This document shows positions 23,984 through 34,600 of a stretch of DNA of 64,000 nucleotides, in pieces. Below the pieces are notes generated by a model. That model was given only the letters and a program-made list of their open reading frames with translations, ran no database searches and was not told the DNA's origin. Position 1 is the first letter of the stretch, and each line of letters opens with the position of its first letter. The translations under genes and the position numbers were made by a program. This DNA comes from Bacteroidota bacterium (lineage in GTDB: Bacteria; Bacteroidota; Bacteroidia; Chitinophagales; Chitinophagaceae), in the NCBI GenBank assembly GCA_020161535.1, contig JAIUNW010000008.1, forward strand, positions 173,342 to 237,341. Reading direction: 5' to 3'.

Positions 23984-25200
23984 GCCAATGCTTGTTCGAG
24001 GTCTGCTATAATGTCTTCTATATTTTCAATGCCTACACTCATTCTAATCAACCCGTCGGTGATGCCCGATTTCTCTCTTTCTTCTTTTGGAATACCGGCA
24101 TGCGACATCGATGCCGGATGTGATACCAGGGTATCGACCGTGCCCAGTGAAATGGCTTTAACACACATCTCCAAGCGGTTGATAAAACGAATGCCTGCTG
24201 CAAGCCCGCCTTTTACTTCAAAGCTGAGCATGGCGCCCGGGTGTTTCATTTGTTTTTTGGCCGTGGCGAAATCAGGATGCGATGGCAGGCCTGTATAATT
24301 GACAAAAGCAACCGCCGGATGTTGATCGAGGTATTGTGCCACTTTCATGGCATTGGCGCAATGTCGTTCCATCCGCAATTCCAGTGTGCTGATGCCCTGG
24401 ATGAGCAGGTAAGCATCAAAGGGACTTGCATTGCCGCCTAGCAACACATACCATTTCCAGGCCTTGGTACGCATAAACTCGAGGTCCTTGCCCAATAACA
24501 CGCCACCCATCGCACTGCCATGTCCATTTAGAAATTTGGTGGTGCTGTGAAAAACAAAATCAGCACCATAGGCAAAGGGTTGTTGCAACAATGGCGTGGC
24601 AAAAGTATTGTCGACCGTCATCAGCAGTTTGTATTCATCGCACAGAGATCGGATCATGGCGAGGTCAAAACACTGCAGGGTAGGGTTGGCTGGTGTTTCA
24701 ATATGTATAAGGCGGATGGATGGATTGCTTTTGATGGCTGCTTCTGCCTGGGCGCGATCGCGCAGATCGGCGATGATGGTATGGATGCCGTTTGCCTGCA
24801 ATACTTTGGTTAGCAATTCCTGTGTGCCGCCATACAAAGAATAATGTGTTAATACCGTATCACCCGCTTGCAGGTTGCTCATGAACAGGGTGGTCATGGC
24901 TGCTTGTCCGCTGGCATGCAACAAGGCTTTTAACACCAGGGGTTCGCCCTGGCTGTTAAGAATACCATCCGCTTCCAGCGCGGCGATCTTGGCTTCGGCC
25001 ACGGCATTGGTGGGATTGCCCCAACGCGAATAAATCTGGGTTTTATCGGCGCCGGCAAATCTTTCCATGCCTTGCTCAGCACTGTCATAAAAAAAAGTAG
25101 AGGTGGCGTAGATCGGGGTAATATGCGAATAGTTGGGGTCGGGTATGCGTCCGCCGTGAATGGCCAGTGATCCCTTGCCTTTGAATATTTTTTTTGCCAT
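23980..25200 (-). CDS. Transsulfuration-type PLP enzyme (methionine gamma-lyase / cystathionine gamma-synthase family)
   Basis: 406 residues from ATG 25200 (MAKKIFKGKGSLAIHGG). Motifs: ITPIYATSTFFY, YSRWGNPTNAVAEAKIAALE, PLP lysine K222 in HSTTKFLNGHGS, and the late VSHPASMSHAGIP loop. The S-R-W/Y-x-N-P-T text and the STTK-F-L-N-G-H lysine block are family hallmarks. It acts on cysteine, homocysteine or methionine derivatives; the members cannot be told apart by eye. Overlaps the downstream GNAT by 4 bases. Confidence 0.88.
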   Translation of the reverse strand: MAKKIFKGKGSLAIHGGRIPDPNYSHITPIYATSTFFYDSAEQGMERFAGADKTQIYSRWGNPTNAVAEAKIAALEADGILNSQGEPLVLKALLHASGQAAMTTLFMSNLQAGDTVLTHYSLYGGTQELLTKVLQANGIHTIIADLRDRAQAEAAIKSNPSIRLIHIETPANPTLQCFDLAMIRSLCDEYKLLMTVDNTFATPLLQQPFAYGADFVFHSTTKFLNGHGSAMGGVLLGKDLEFMRTKAWKWYVLLGGNASPFDAYLLIQGISTLELRMERHCANAMKVAQYLDQHPAVAFVNYTGLPSHPDFATAKKQMKHPGAMLSFEVKGGLAAGIRFINRLEMCVKAISLGTVDTLVSHPASMSHAGIPKEEREKSGITDGLIRMSVGIENIEDIIADLEQALA

Positions 25201-25351
25201 GCCCCAAAAATAAGTGAAACGCATAGAAGAGCGCCAGGTCTAATTCATTGGGTTTGATATGTTTTTGCAGTTGCCGGAGCAGAAGATCGTTCATGCTAAA
25301 AAATAAGCTTTCTTCCGGTCAAAAAACGTACATTAGGGAACAACTTTTGGT

Positions 25352-25906
25352 ATGAGTCGCCGCAATATCGAAAGCATATTTTCATGGTTCTTTTTGGCCT
25401 TGGTGCTGACCGGCCCGGGAACAAGTTATGCGCAATCGCGCGACTGGCGCAATCGGATTGATCGGGTGGTCGAAAAGGCCGATAGCCTGGCCATGCGGTC
25501 ACAGCTCACTTTTTACCTCAATAAATTTGTGCAGAAAGACCGGCCGGTTCGCGAAACCTGGCACTATACCGTGAACAAAGGGGAGGTCGTCATTTTTGAA
25601 GTGCATTATTTTATCGATACCATCGAGCGACTCGAAACTTATTACCTCGATCGGGAGCAGGTGGTTTGTATGGAAGAATATGAAATTCTTTGGCCGAAAC
25701 ACGATGATGATCGCATTCTATGGGGAACGGTTTGTTTTTTCGATGCGCAACAGGTGCGGCAATACATCAGCATGGGAGCAAAAACAAGGGGCGAACAAAT
25801 GCCCGAAGTCGATCCCTATATGCGTTTCAGGCGCCGCTTCCGCGAGCTGAATGAAACGCGCACGCTGCTGGAAAAAGACGACCAGTACGTTACCTTTGCG
25901 AAATGA
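25352..25906 (+). CDS. Hypothetical secreted protein
   Basis: 184 residues. Signal peptide at 1-28 (FFLALVLTGPGTSYAQS, cleavage after A-Q). The mature part is charged, aromatic and rich in Y-x-L-D-R and R-R-x-x-R text, with no domain I recognise. It probably folds in the periplasm. Its stop overlaps the ATG of the nucleoid-associated protein gene by 4 bases (ATGA), so the two are co-expressed although one is exported and the other cytoplasmic. Confidence 0.7.
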   Translation: MSRRNIESIFSWFFLALVLTGPGTSYAQSRDWRNRIDRVVEKADSLAMRSQLTFYLNKFVQKDRPVRETWHYTVNKGEVVIFEVHYFIDTIERLETYYLDREQVVCMEEYEILWPKHDDDRILWGTVCFFDAQQVRQYISMGAKTRGEQMPEVDPYMRFRRRFRELNETRTLLEKDDQYVTFAK

Positions 25907-26946
25907 CAGCACTGGAAAATGTTTCCATTCAACAAGCCATCGTACACAAGGTCGGAAACCCCACACGCGGCGAACAATTATTGCTTTCTCCCCATCCACT
26001 TACCCTGAATGATGATCTGGTGCGTTCGCTACTGGTTCGTTATTTACTCGCCCCTTTTTCGGAAAACGAAATCTATCATTTCACGCACCTGAGTGATGTG
26101 CAGATGAACGAAGTATATCGCTATGTGCGCGAAATATTTGAACAGCCCAAAAGGTTTGTCGCGGTATCGCAACTGCTGGCGAAACTGCTCTATAGCAAAT
26201 CGACGCATGCACGCGTGAAAGACGGAGAATTGTATGTGGTGTATTTCGAGAATGTTTTTTTTGAAGGCGAATCGCAACCCGCCATTGGCATTTTCAAGTC
26301 AGAAACCAAGGAGACTTTTCTGAAAGTATTTGCGCACGGCAAAGGATGGGAGCTGGGCGCCGAAGATGGCATCAACATCAATAAACTGGACAAAGGTTGT
26401 TTGGTTTTTCGTACCGAGTCAGAAAACGGTTTTCGGGTGTCGGTGGTTGATCATACCAATCGCCAGGAAACGCAGTATTGGGTCAACGATTTTTTACAGG
26501 TGCAACCACTGGCCAACAGTTACCAACACACCAACCAGGTGATGGGCCTGTGCAAGCTTTTCATCGAAAACGAATACGCCGAAAAATTCGATATTCAGCG
26601 CAGCGACCAAATTGACTTGATGAATCGGTCGATCGATTATTTCCGGACAAAAGAGCAATTCGATATGAACGAATTTGCGGCCGAAGTAATTCATCACCCC
26701 GAGGTGGTGGAAAGCTTTATGCAGTTCAAACGGAATTTTGAAGACAACCGCCGGTTTGAGATCGATGCCCAATTCGATATTCATGGCGCGGCGGTGCAGA
26801 AACAACAGAAATTATTTAAGTCGGTGCTCAAACTCGACAAAAACTTCCATGTGTATATCCATGGCCGGCGCGACCTGATCGAACGTGGATACGATGAAGC
26901 CGTGGGCAAAAAGTTTTACAAACTGTATTACGACGAAGAAAGCTGA
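25903..26946 (+). CDS. Nucleoid-associated protein (NdpA/YejK family)
   Basis: 347 residues, close to E. coli YejK (335). The N terminus VSIQQAIVHKVGNPTRGEQLLLS, the middle FFEGESQPAIGIFKSETKETFL, and the C-terminal KLFKSVLKLDKNFHVYIHG fit the family. Members bind the nucleoid and, in gammaproteobacteria, inhibit DNA gyrase or join nucleoid structure; function in Bacteroidota is not established. Translationally coupled to the preceding secreted protein. Its TGA abuts the fabH stop in a shared TGATCA. Confidence 0.85.
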   Translation: MTALENVSIQQAIVHKVGNPTRGEQLLLSPHPLTLNDDLVRSLLVRYLLAPFSENEIYHFTHLSDVQMNEVYRYVREIFEQPKRFVAVSQLLAKLLYSKSTHARVKDGELYVVYFENVFFEGESQPAIGIFKSETKETFLKVFAHGKGWELGAEDGININKLDKGCLVFRTESENGFRVSVVDHTNRQETQYWVNDFLQVQPLANSYQHTNQVMGLCKLFIENEYAEKFDIQRSDQIDLMNRSIDYFRTKEQFDMNEFAAEVIHHPEVVESFMQFKRNFEDNRRFEIDAQFDIHGAAVQKQQKLFKSVLKLDKNFHVYIHGRRDLIERGYDEAVGKKFYKLYYDEES

Positions 26947-27939
26947 TCAGCATCCCCACTTCACCCAGGCAGCACCCCAGGTAAAGCCACCGCCAAAGGC
27001 AGCCAGGATCAGGTTATCGCCCTTTTTCAATTGATCCTGCCATTCCCACAAGCAAAGCGGAATGGTAGCAGCCGTGGTATTGCCAAAACGCGTGATATTG
27101 ATCATTACTTTTTCGCGCGGAAGGCCAATGCGTTGGGCCGTGGCATCAATGATTCGAAGGTTGGCCTGGTGCGGTACCAGCCAGGCGATGTCATTGCCGG
27201 TGAGGTTGTTTTTCTCGAGCAGTTCAGCACTTACATCGGCCATGCCGGTAACAGCATATTTGAAAACAGTTTTGCCTTCCTGGTGGGCAAAATGTTCGCG
27301 ACGGGTCACGGTTTCGATGCTGGCCGGATAGGCTGATCCCCCTGCTTTCATATTGAGGTAATTGCGGCCGGTTCCATCGGATTTGAGGATCGCATCCTGC
27401 AAACCCAAGCCATCGGTATTGGGTTCAAGCAATACGCAGCCCGCACCATCGCCGAAAATAACGCAGGTATTGCGGTCGGTGTAGTCGACGATAGCACTCA
27501 TTTTATCGGCGCCCACCACCACCACTTTTTTATAGCGGCCACTTTCAATAAACATGGCACCAGTCGAAAGGGCGAATAAAAACCCTGAACAGGCTGCGCC
27601 CAGGTCGAAGCCCCAGGCATTGGTAGCGCCGATCTTGTCGCAAACAATATTGGCCGTGGCGGGAAACACCATATCGGGGGTAACCGTCGCCACAATCATA
27701 CAATCGATATCAGTGGGCGAAATGCCGCGTTTGGCACAGAGGTCGAGTACGGCGGGCGCCGCCATATCGGAAGTTGCTTTTCCTTCGCCCTTCAGGATGC
27801 GGCGCTCGGAAATGCCGGTACGGGTGCGGATCCACTCATCGTTGGTATCCACCATTTTCTCCAGCTCAAAATTGGTCAGGGTATAGTCAGGAACATATCC
27901 TCCCACCGCGGTAATGGCGGCCGTAATTTTCTGCGTCAT
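26947..27939 (-). CDS. fabH: Beta-ketoacyl-ACP synthase III
   Basis: 330 residues from ATG 27939 ([19 protein letters not shown]). The catalytic triad is complete: C117 in [12 protein letters not shown]257 in [13 protein letters not shown]287 in TRFGNTTAA. Also [14 protein letters not shown] near the N terminus. It condenses an acyl-CoA primer with malonyl-ACP to begin fatty acid synthesis; in Bacteroidota branched primers are common. Divergent from ruvA with 66 bases between starts, and a TACATTTG -7 box in the gap. Confidence 0.95.
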   Translation of the reverse strand: MTQKITAAITAVGGYVPDYTLTNFELEKMVDTNDEWIRTRTGISERRILKGEGKATSDMAAPAVLDLCAKRGISPTDIDCMIVATVTPDMVFPATANIVCDKIGATNAWGFDLGAACSGFLFALSTGAMFIESGRYKKVVVVGADKMSAIVDYTDRNTCVIFGDGAGCVLLEPNTDGLGLQDAILKSDGTGRNYLNMKAGGSAYPASIETVTRREHFAHQEGKTVFKYAVTGMADVSAELLEKNNLTGNDIAWLVPHQANLRIIDATAQRIGLPREKVMINITRFGNTTAATIPLCLWEWQDQLKKGDNLILAAFGGGFTWGAAWVKWGC

Positions 27940-27961
27940 GCGTTTCAGTTCAAAAGCGAGC

Positions 27962-27969
27962 CAAATGTA
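27962..27969 (-). promoter_or_regulatory. -7 box (TACATTTG, minus strand) for fabH
   Basis: Perfect TAnnTTTG on the minus strand, 22 bases upstream of the fabH ATG, in the gap to the divergent ruvA gene. Confidence 0.4.
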
Positions 27970-28005
27970 GGTAAATTGCGGTGTTATTTCTTTATTTTGC
28001 AGCCT

Positions 28006-28590
28006 ATGATCGCCTACCTGAAGGGTCAGTTCACCCTTTTTAACCCAACCTGTGTGTATGTAGATGTACATGGCATAGGCTATGAGGTGTATATTTCGCT
28101 GAATACCTATGAAGCCATCCGCAACCAGAAGGAAGGTCAGTTATTCACGTATTTACATATCAGGGAAGACGCGCATATACTCTATGGCTTTGCCAGCGCC
28201 GCCGAAAAACAAATGTTTTTGCAATTGTTGGGCGTGAACGGTGTTGGCGCTTCTACGGCGCGGATGATGCTGTCCTCGCTCAAGCCCGAAGAAATCAGCC
28301 GGGCCATTAGCCAGGGCAATTCGCGACAACTGGAAACCGTAAAAGGCATTGGCCGCAAAACGGCCGAGCGGATTGTACTCGAACTGCGCGACAAAATCAA
28401 TAAACAAGGTATCGATATAAATAATTCAGTAACCGCAGGCAATACCACCGAGCACGACGCGTTAGAGGCCTTGCTGGCATTGGGGATTGCCCGTCCCGCG
28501 GCCGAACAGGCCCTCCGGAAAGCGATCCAGCAAGAGCCGGGTACCGAACAAGTTCAGGACTTGATCAAATCAGCACTTAAAAACGTCTAG
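28006..28590 (+). CDS. ruvA: Holliday junction branch migration protein RuvA
   Basis: 194 residues from ATG 28006 ([15 protein letters not shown]). OB-fold N-terminal domain with [13 protein letters not shown], two helix-hairpin-helix motifs ([16 protein letters not shown] and [20 protein letters not shown]), and a C-terminal UBA-like RuvB-contacting domain ([20 protein letters not shown]). Binds Holliday junctions and loads RuvB. It precedes sprA by 32 bases; the ruvA-sprA order is also seen in Flavobacterium (established knowledge). Confidence 0.96.
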   Translation: MIAYLKGQFTLFNPTCVYVDVHGIGYEVYISLNTYEAIRNQKEGQLFTYLHIREDAHILYGFASAAEKQMFLQLLGVNGVGASTARMMLSSLKPEEISRAISQGNSRQLETVKGIGRKTAERIVLELRDKINKQGIDINNSVTAGNTTEHDALEALLALGIARPAAEQALRKAIQQEPGTEQVQDLIKSALKNV

Positions 28591-28622
28591 GCCTATAGAT
28601 CCGAGCTATACGCAACTAATTT

Positions 28623-31600
28623 TTGGGAAAAAAGACTGTGGGCATCTATTCGTTTTGGAACGGGAAAAAAAGCTTCCTGTTTTTACTGGTACTGATCGGG
28701 ACCTTGCAATTAAACCGGGCATTCGCCTGGCAGCAGGCCGACACTGCTCGTAAAACCGGGAAAGACACCCTTGTATTCCCCCTCAAAGACCGCCGCTCAG
28801 ACGCTTCCATCGAAAGCCGCCGCAACAGTTTCGACCTCAAAGATCCCTCGAATATTCAGCGTACGGTTGAATATGACCCCACCACCCGCCAGTACTATAT
28901 TGTTGAAAAAATAGGCGACAAATATTACCGTTCGCCTACCTACATGACTTTTGAGGAGTACCTGCGTTACAAAGCCAAAGAGCAGGAGGAAGAATATTTC
29001 CGCGAACGCGCCAACGTACTCAGCGCCCTGAACCGAAAAAATGTGCGACCCAAACTCACGGTGTCGAACAGTTTCTTCGACCGGCTTTTTGGAACGGGCA
29101 AGATTGATATCCGCCCGCAGGGCAATGTGGATATCACCCTCGGTTACCAGGGACAAAACATCAAAAACCCCACCCTGCCCGAACGCGCCCGTAAAACAGG
29201 TGGCTTCGATTTTGACATGGGCGCCAACCTGAGCGTATTGGGCAATATCGGCAGTAAAATGAAATTGCCGATTTCCTATAATACGCAGGCCAATTTCGAT
29301 TTTCAGAACCAGCTTAAACTCGACTATACCGGCGATCCTGATGAAATTATCAAACGCATCGAAGCGGGTAACGTGACTTTCCAAACCAAGGGTTCGCTGA
29401 TGCCTAGTTCGCAATCTTTGTTTGGTATCAAAACCCAATTGCAATTTGGTAAACTCTTTGTAACGGCGGTGATTGCCAACCAACGTTCCAGCCAGCAAAG
29501 CATGCAATTGGTTGGTGGTGCAGCGAGCTCATCGTTTCAGTTTAAAGCCAATAACTACGAAGAGAACCGGCACTTTTTGTTGGGCCAGCATTTTCGCAAA
29601 AACTATAACAAAGCGATGGGCACCCTGCCTGCGGTGAATTCGCTGGCCAATGTGTTGCGCATCGAAGTATGGGTGACCAATAAAAACGGTACCACCACCG
29701 ATACCCGCGATGTAGTGGCATTGGCCGACCTGGGTGAAAAAAATCCCTACAACTATCCGGCGAGTCCCGGTACTGATACACTTCCATCCAATACAGTCAA
29801 CGGTTTGTACCAGGCCATCATCAGCGATCCTTCGAGTCGCTTTTCGGCACAGGTTACCACCAAATTGAATTCGATGGGGCTGAAGGCCGTGCAGGATTTT
29901 GAAAAAACATACGCAAGGAAGCTGAGCCCCACAGAATATTATTTCAACCCCAAAGTGGGTTTCATTTCGTTGAACCAACCCCTGCAAGCCGATGAAGTGT
30001 TGGGTGTTGCTTATCAATTTACATACAATGGCCGGATACTCCAGGTGGGTGAATTTTCTACCGATGTGCCCCCCGATACCACCGCCATCATTGCCGGTAA
30101 CCCGAAAGTGCTTTTCCTGAAACTGTTGAAAGCAACTTCTCAGCGTACACAATTGCCTTTGTGGGACCTGATGATGAAAAACGTGTATGCCCTGCAAACA
30201 CTCGATGGTGGGTATATCTCCAGCGTGCAGAGCACCGACTTTAAGTTGAATGTGTTGTACGAAGAACCGAGTTTGGGCACTAAGCGTTACCTGCCCGAGG
30301 GGCCCAAATCAGGCCAGCCAATTTTAACATTGCTCAACCTCGATCGACTCAACAATAACAACGACCCCTTGCCCGATGGGGTGTTCGATTATGTAGAAGG
30401 GTACACCATTATTTCCAACCAGGCGCGGGTGATATTTCCCTTGCTGGAACCGTTTGGCCGCGACCTCGACAGTATTGCCTTCCAGGGCGCTTCGGCCGAT
30501 ATCAAGTCCAAATATATTTTCCAACCGCTGTATGATACCATCAAAGAAATTGCAAAGACCTATGCCAACCTCGATCGATTTGTGATTCAGGGTACGGCAA
30601 AGGGAACTTCTACGTCGGAGATTTTTTTGAATGCAGCGAATGTGCCACAGGGATCGGTGAAAGTGACGGCCGGCGGACAAACACTGCAAGAGAACGTCGA
30701 CTATATTGTTGACTATGCCAGTAGCACCTTGCGTATCATCAACCAGGCCATTATCAATTCGGGGGTGGCAGTGAATGTTTCGCTCGAAAACAATGCGAGC
30801 TATGGCATGCAACAGCGAAACTACATGGGCTTGCGATTGGATTACCACCTCAAAAATACCGAGAAGGAGCAGTTGACGATTGGTGGTCAAATGGTCAAAC
30901 TAGGCGAGCGACCGTATTTCACCAAGATGAATTATGGCGAAGACCCCATTCGAAACACCATGTATGGCGTCGATTTCAGTTACAATGCACAAGTACCGAA
31001 ACTGACGCGCTTACTCGATCGACTGCCTTATTATAGCACCCGCGAAATGAGTATGATCACGGCCTATGGGGAAGCGGCTGCATTGAAACCCGGCCATCCA
31101 CCACAAATTGGAAAGGGAAACCAGGGCCTGATTTATATCGACGATTTTGAAGGCACCCGCAATAGTATTGACCTTCGTTTTCCGATCATCAACTGGTCGC
31201 TGGCTTCAACACCGCAGGGCAATGGCTTGTTTCCCGAAGGCAGTATGAAAGATACATTGCAGTATGGTTTCAATCGCGCAAAACTGGCCTGGTATAATAT
31301 TGAACCCACGCTGCAGGATCGGAATGCAAACAATAACCCCATGTCGGGTTATCCCAATGCAGATGCTATTTTCAATGATCCGCGCACGCGATCTATTTCA
31401 CAACAGCAATTGTTCCCGGCGAAAACACCCGACTATGGTGTTGCGCAATTGATCACCTTCGATATGGCCTATTACCCTCGGCAAAGAGGTCCTTATAACT
31501 TTGATGCCCGCCCAGGGAGTATTTCCAGTGATGGTAAGCTGCTGAACCCGAGAACGCGCTGGGGCGGTATCATGCGTGGTCTCGACCAGGTCGATTTTGA

Positions 31601-34600
31601 AACGGGCAACGTTGAATACATTGAGTTCTGGATGCAGGATCCTTTCTTAAAAACGCCGAACAGCACAGGGGGTGAATTGTATTTCAACCTCGGTAATATT
31701 TCTGAAGATGTGTTGCGCGACGGACGACGTTTTTTTGAAAACGGATTGCCAACGCCCAATATCCAGGCAACGGTTGATTCATCGAGTGTATGGGGTAAAA
31801 CGCCGAGCAACCCGATTCAGGTAACCACCGCTTTCAGTAATGATCCAAACGACCGGCCTTACCAGGACGTTGGTTTTGATGGATTGGATGATGATGCCGA
31901 ACGTCGCAAATTTGGTAACTACCTCACACAACTGGCTGCCATCACCGGCGTTGGTTCTGCGGCTTACCAGGCGGCCCTTGCCGATCCGGCCAATGATAAC
32001 TTTAAAAATTATCGCGATGCAAGTTATGACCAAGAGCAGGCCGATATCCTGGAACGGTATAAAGCCATCAACAACCCGCACGGTAACTCACCCATCGCGG
32101 CAGCGAATTCTACAATCACGACGGCGTTCACCCTGTATCCCGATCAGGAAGACCTGAACAAAGACAATACCTTGAATGAACTGGAAGAGTATTTCCAATA
32201 CAAGGTGGAATTGAAACCCGAAAACCTGGTAGTTGGCCAAAACTTTATTACAGACTCGCGCAGTTTTGATTCTGCGAGTGTGCATCAACGTTGGTTCCAG
32301 TTTCGAATTCCCATTGATCAATACAATGCGAAAATTGGCGATATCCCAGATTTTAAATCGATCCGTTTTATCCGTATGTACCTGACGGGTTTTGAAGATT
32401 CAGTAGTAACCCGTTTTGCTAAACTGGAACTGGTGCGTAACCAATGGCGTCGTTTCTCTTTTGAACTCGACACCACGGGTACTTATAAAACATTGTCGCC
32501 CACTTCACCCACTACGACCAATGTGATTGCGGTGAACATTGAAGAGAACGCCAACCGCCGACCGGTTAACTATGTATTGCCACCAGGCATTGAGCGGGTG
32601 CAGGCATTGAGTAATAACAATGTCAATATTCAATTGAACGAACAGGCGATGAGCATGCAGGTATGTAACCTGGCCTCCGGTGCGGGCCGCGGTGTGTTCA
32701 AAACCATGAACCTCGATTTACGACAATACGGCGAGTTAAGAATGTTTGTGCATACAGAAAGTGTGATTGGTGCAAACACGCTGAACAACAATGACCTCAG
32801 TGCGGTGATTCGATTGGGCAATGATTTTGTGGGCAACTATTATGAAATCAGGATTCCCTTGAAAGTAACCCCACCCGGCACCTATACCGATAAAACAGCC
32901 GAATTGGTTTGGCCGGTGGAGAATGAACTCGCATTGGATATTCAACGATTGATCAGATTGAAGATCAGCAGAAATGCCGGCGGACAATCAAACCTGTATT
33001 ACAAAGAAACAGATGCCGACGGAAAAACCTACGCCATATTCGGTAACCCCAACCTGGGTGAAATCAGGGGTATGTTTATGGGGTTGTATAACAACAGCAG
33101 TGCCACCGTTTGTGCTGAAACCTGGTTCAATGAATTGCGTTTGTCGAAGATCAACGAACGTGGCGGCTGGGCGGCAACAGGTCGCGTAGACATTAAGATG
33201 GCCGACCTCGGTACCTTGTCGTTGTCGGGTGCGTACCGGAGCATTGGTTTTGGTAATGTAGACCAGCGCGTGAATGAACGCAGCCGCGAAAACTACAGCC
33301 AGTTTGATGCGGCTACCAACCTCGAACTGGGTAAGTTATTGCCGCCCAAAGCCGGCCTGTCCATTCCTGTGTACGCCGGGTATTCGCAAACGGTCATCAC
33401 GCCCGAGTACGATCCCTATGACCTTGACATCAAACTGAAAGATAAACTCGGTGCTGTTAGTGGCGCAACGCGCGATTCTATCAAACGCGATGCGGTTGAC
33501 ATGACGAATACCAAAACGGTGAATTTTACCAATGTGCGGAAGATGAACACAAGTGGTAAGAAACCGAAGATCTACAGTGTGGAGAATTTTGATATCAGTT
33601 ACTCGTATACCAAGACCGAGCATTATAGTCCGCTGATTGAAATGCAGGAAATGGAGCGGCATCGCGCGGGACTTGGTTATAACTACACCAGCACACCGAA
33701 ATACTGGGAGCCGTTCAAAAAAATGATCAAGAGTCGCACGAAGTGGTACGACCTAGCGAAAGATTTCAACCTGAACTATATGCCCTCCTTGCTGAGCTTC
33801 CGCGCAGATGTGAACCGGCAGTTTGGCGCCGTGCGACCGAAAAACGTAGGTGGTCCCAAGGGCATTTTGCCAGAGACCTATGATAAGTATTTTACGTTCG
33901 ACCGGTATTATGGTATGCGGTGGGACCTTACCAAAGCATTGAACATCGATTTTACGGCCATCAACAGGGCGCGGGTCGACGAAGACTCAGGTCGGCTCGA
34001 TCGAATTGAACGTCGTCGCATGTGGTCGTTGTTCTGGCGCGGCGGCAGAAATATTACCTACAACCAGTCGGCGAATGTCACCTACACACTGCCTACCAGC
34101 AAGCTTCCGCTAACCGATTGGACCACGGTGCGGGTGGGTTACCTGGCCAAGTACAACTGGTTGGCCGCCTCGCTCGATACCTTCGCGAAAAGCCTCGGCA
34201 ATTTTATCGGCAACTCGGCGGAGAGAAATATTACCGGTGAGTTTGATTTTGCCCGGTTATACAGCAAGTCGAAGTTTTTGCGGGCGCTTGATTGGGAGAA
34301 TGCAAACCCGCAGCCGCAGCAATTAAAGCGAGGGCGCGATTCGACCAATAAAAAAGGGCAGCCCGCCGCGCAACGCGACGACAATGGACCTTTGCAATTG
34401 CATCCTGCCATCAAGATAGTTGGTAGAATACTGACTTCGTTGAAGCGCGTGAGTGTGCAGTACACCGATGCGGGCTCTACATCTTTGGTGGGCTACACCG
34501 ATAGTGCGCGCTGGTTGGGAATGAATATGCGATCGAAAGCACCGGGGCTGCCCTTTGTGTTCGGTCGACAGCCTGACACATCGATGATCAATGATTTTGG

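Noticed and set aside
25085..25294. 69-residue minus-strand frame overlapping the start of the transsulfuration gene
   Set aside because: Most of it is the transsulfuration gene in another frame. The first 20 residues look protein-like but have no support.
29529..30197. 222-residue minus-strand frame inside sprA
   Set aside because: Shadow of a long gene; no signal or motif.
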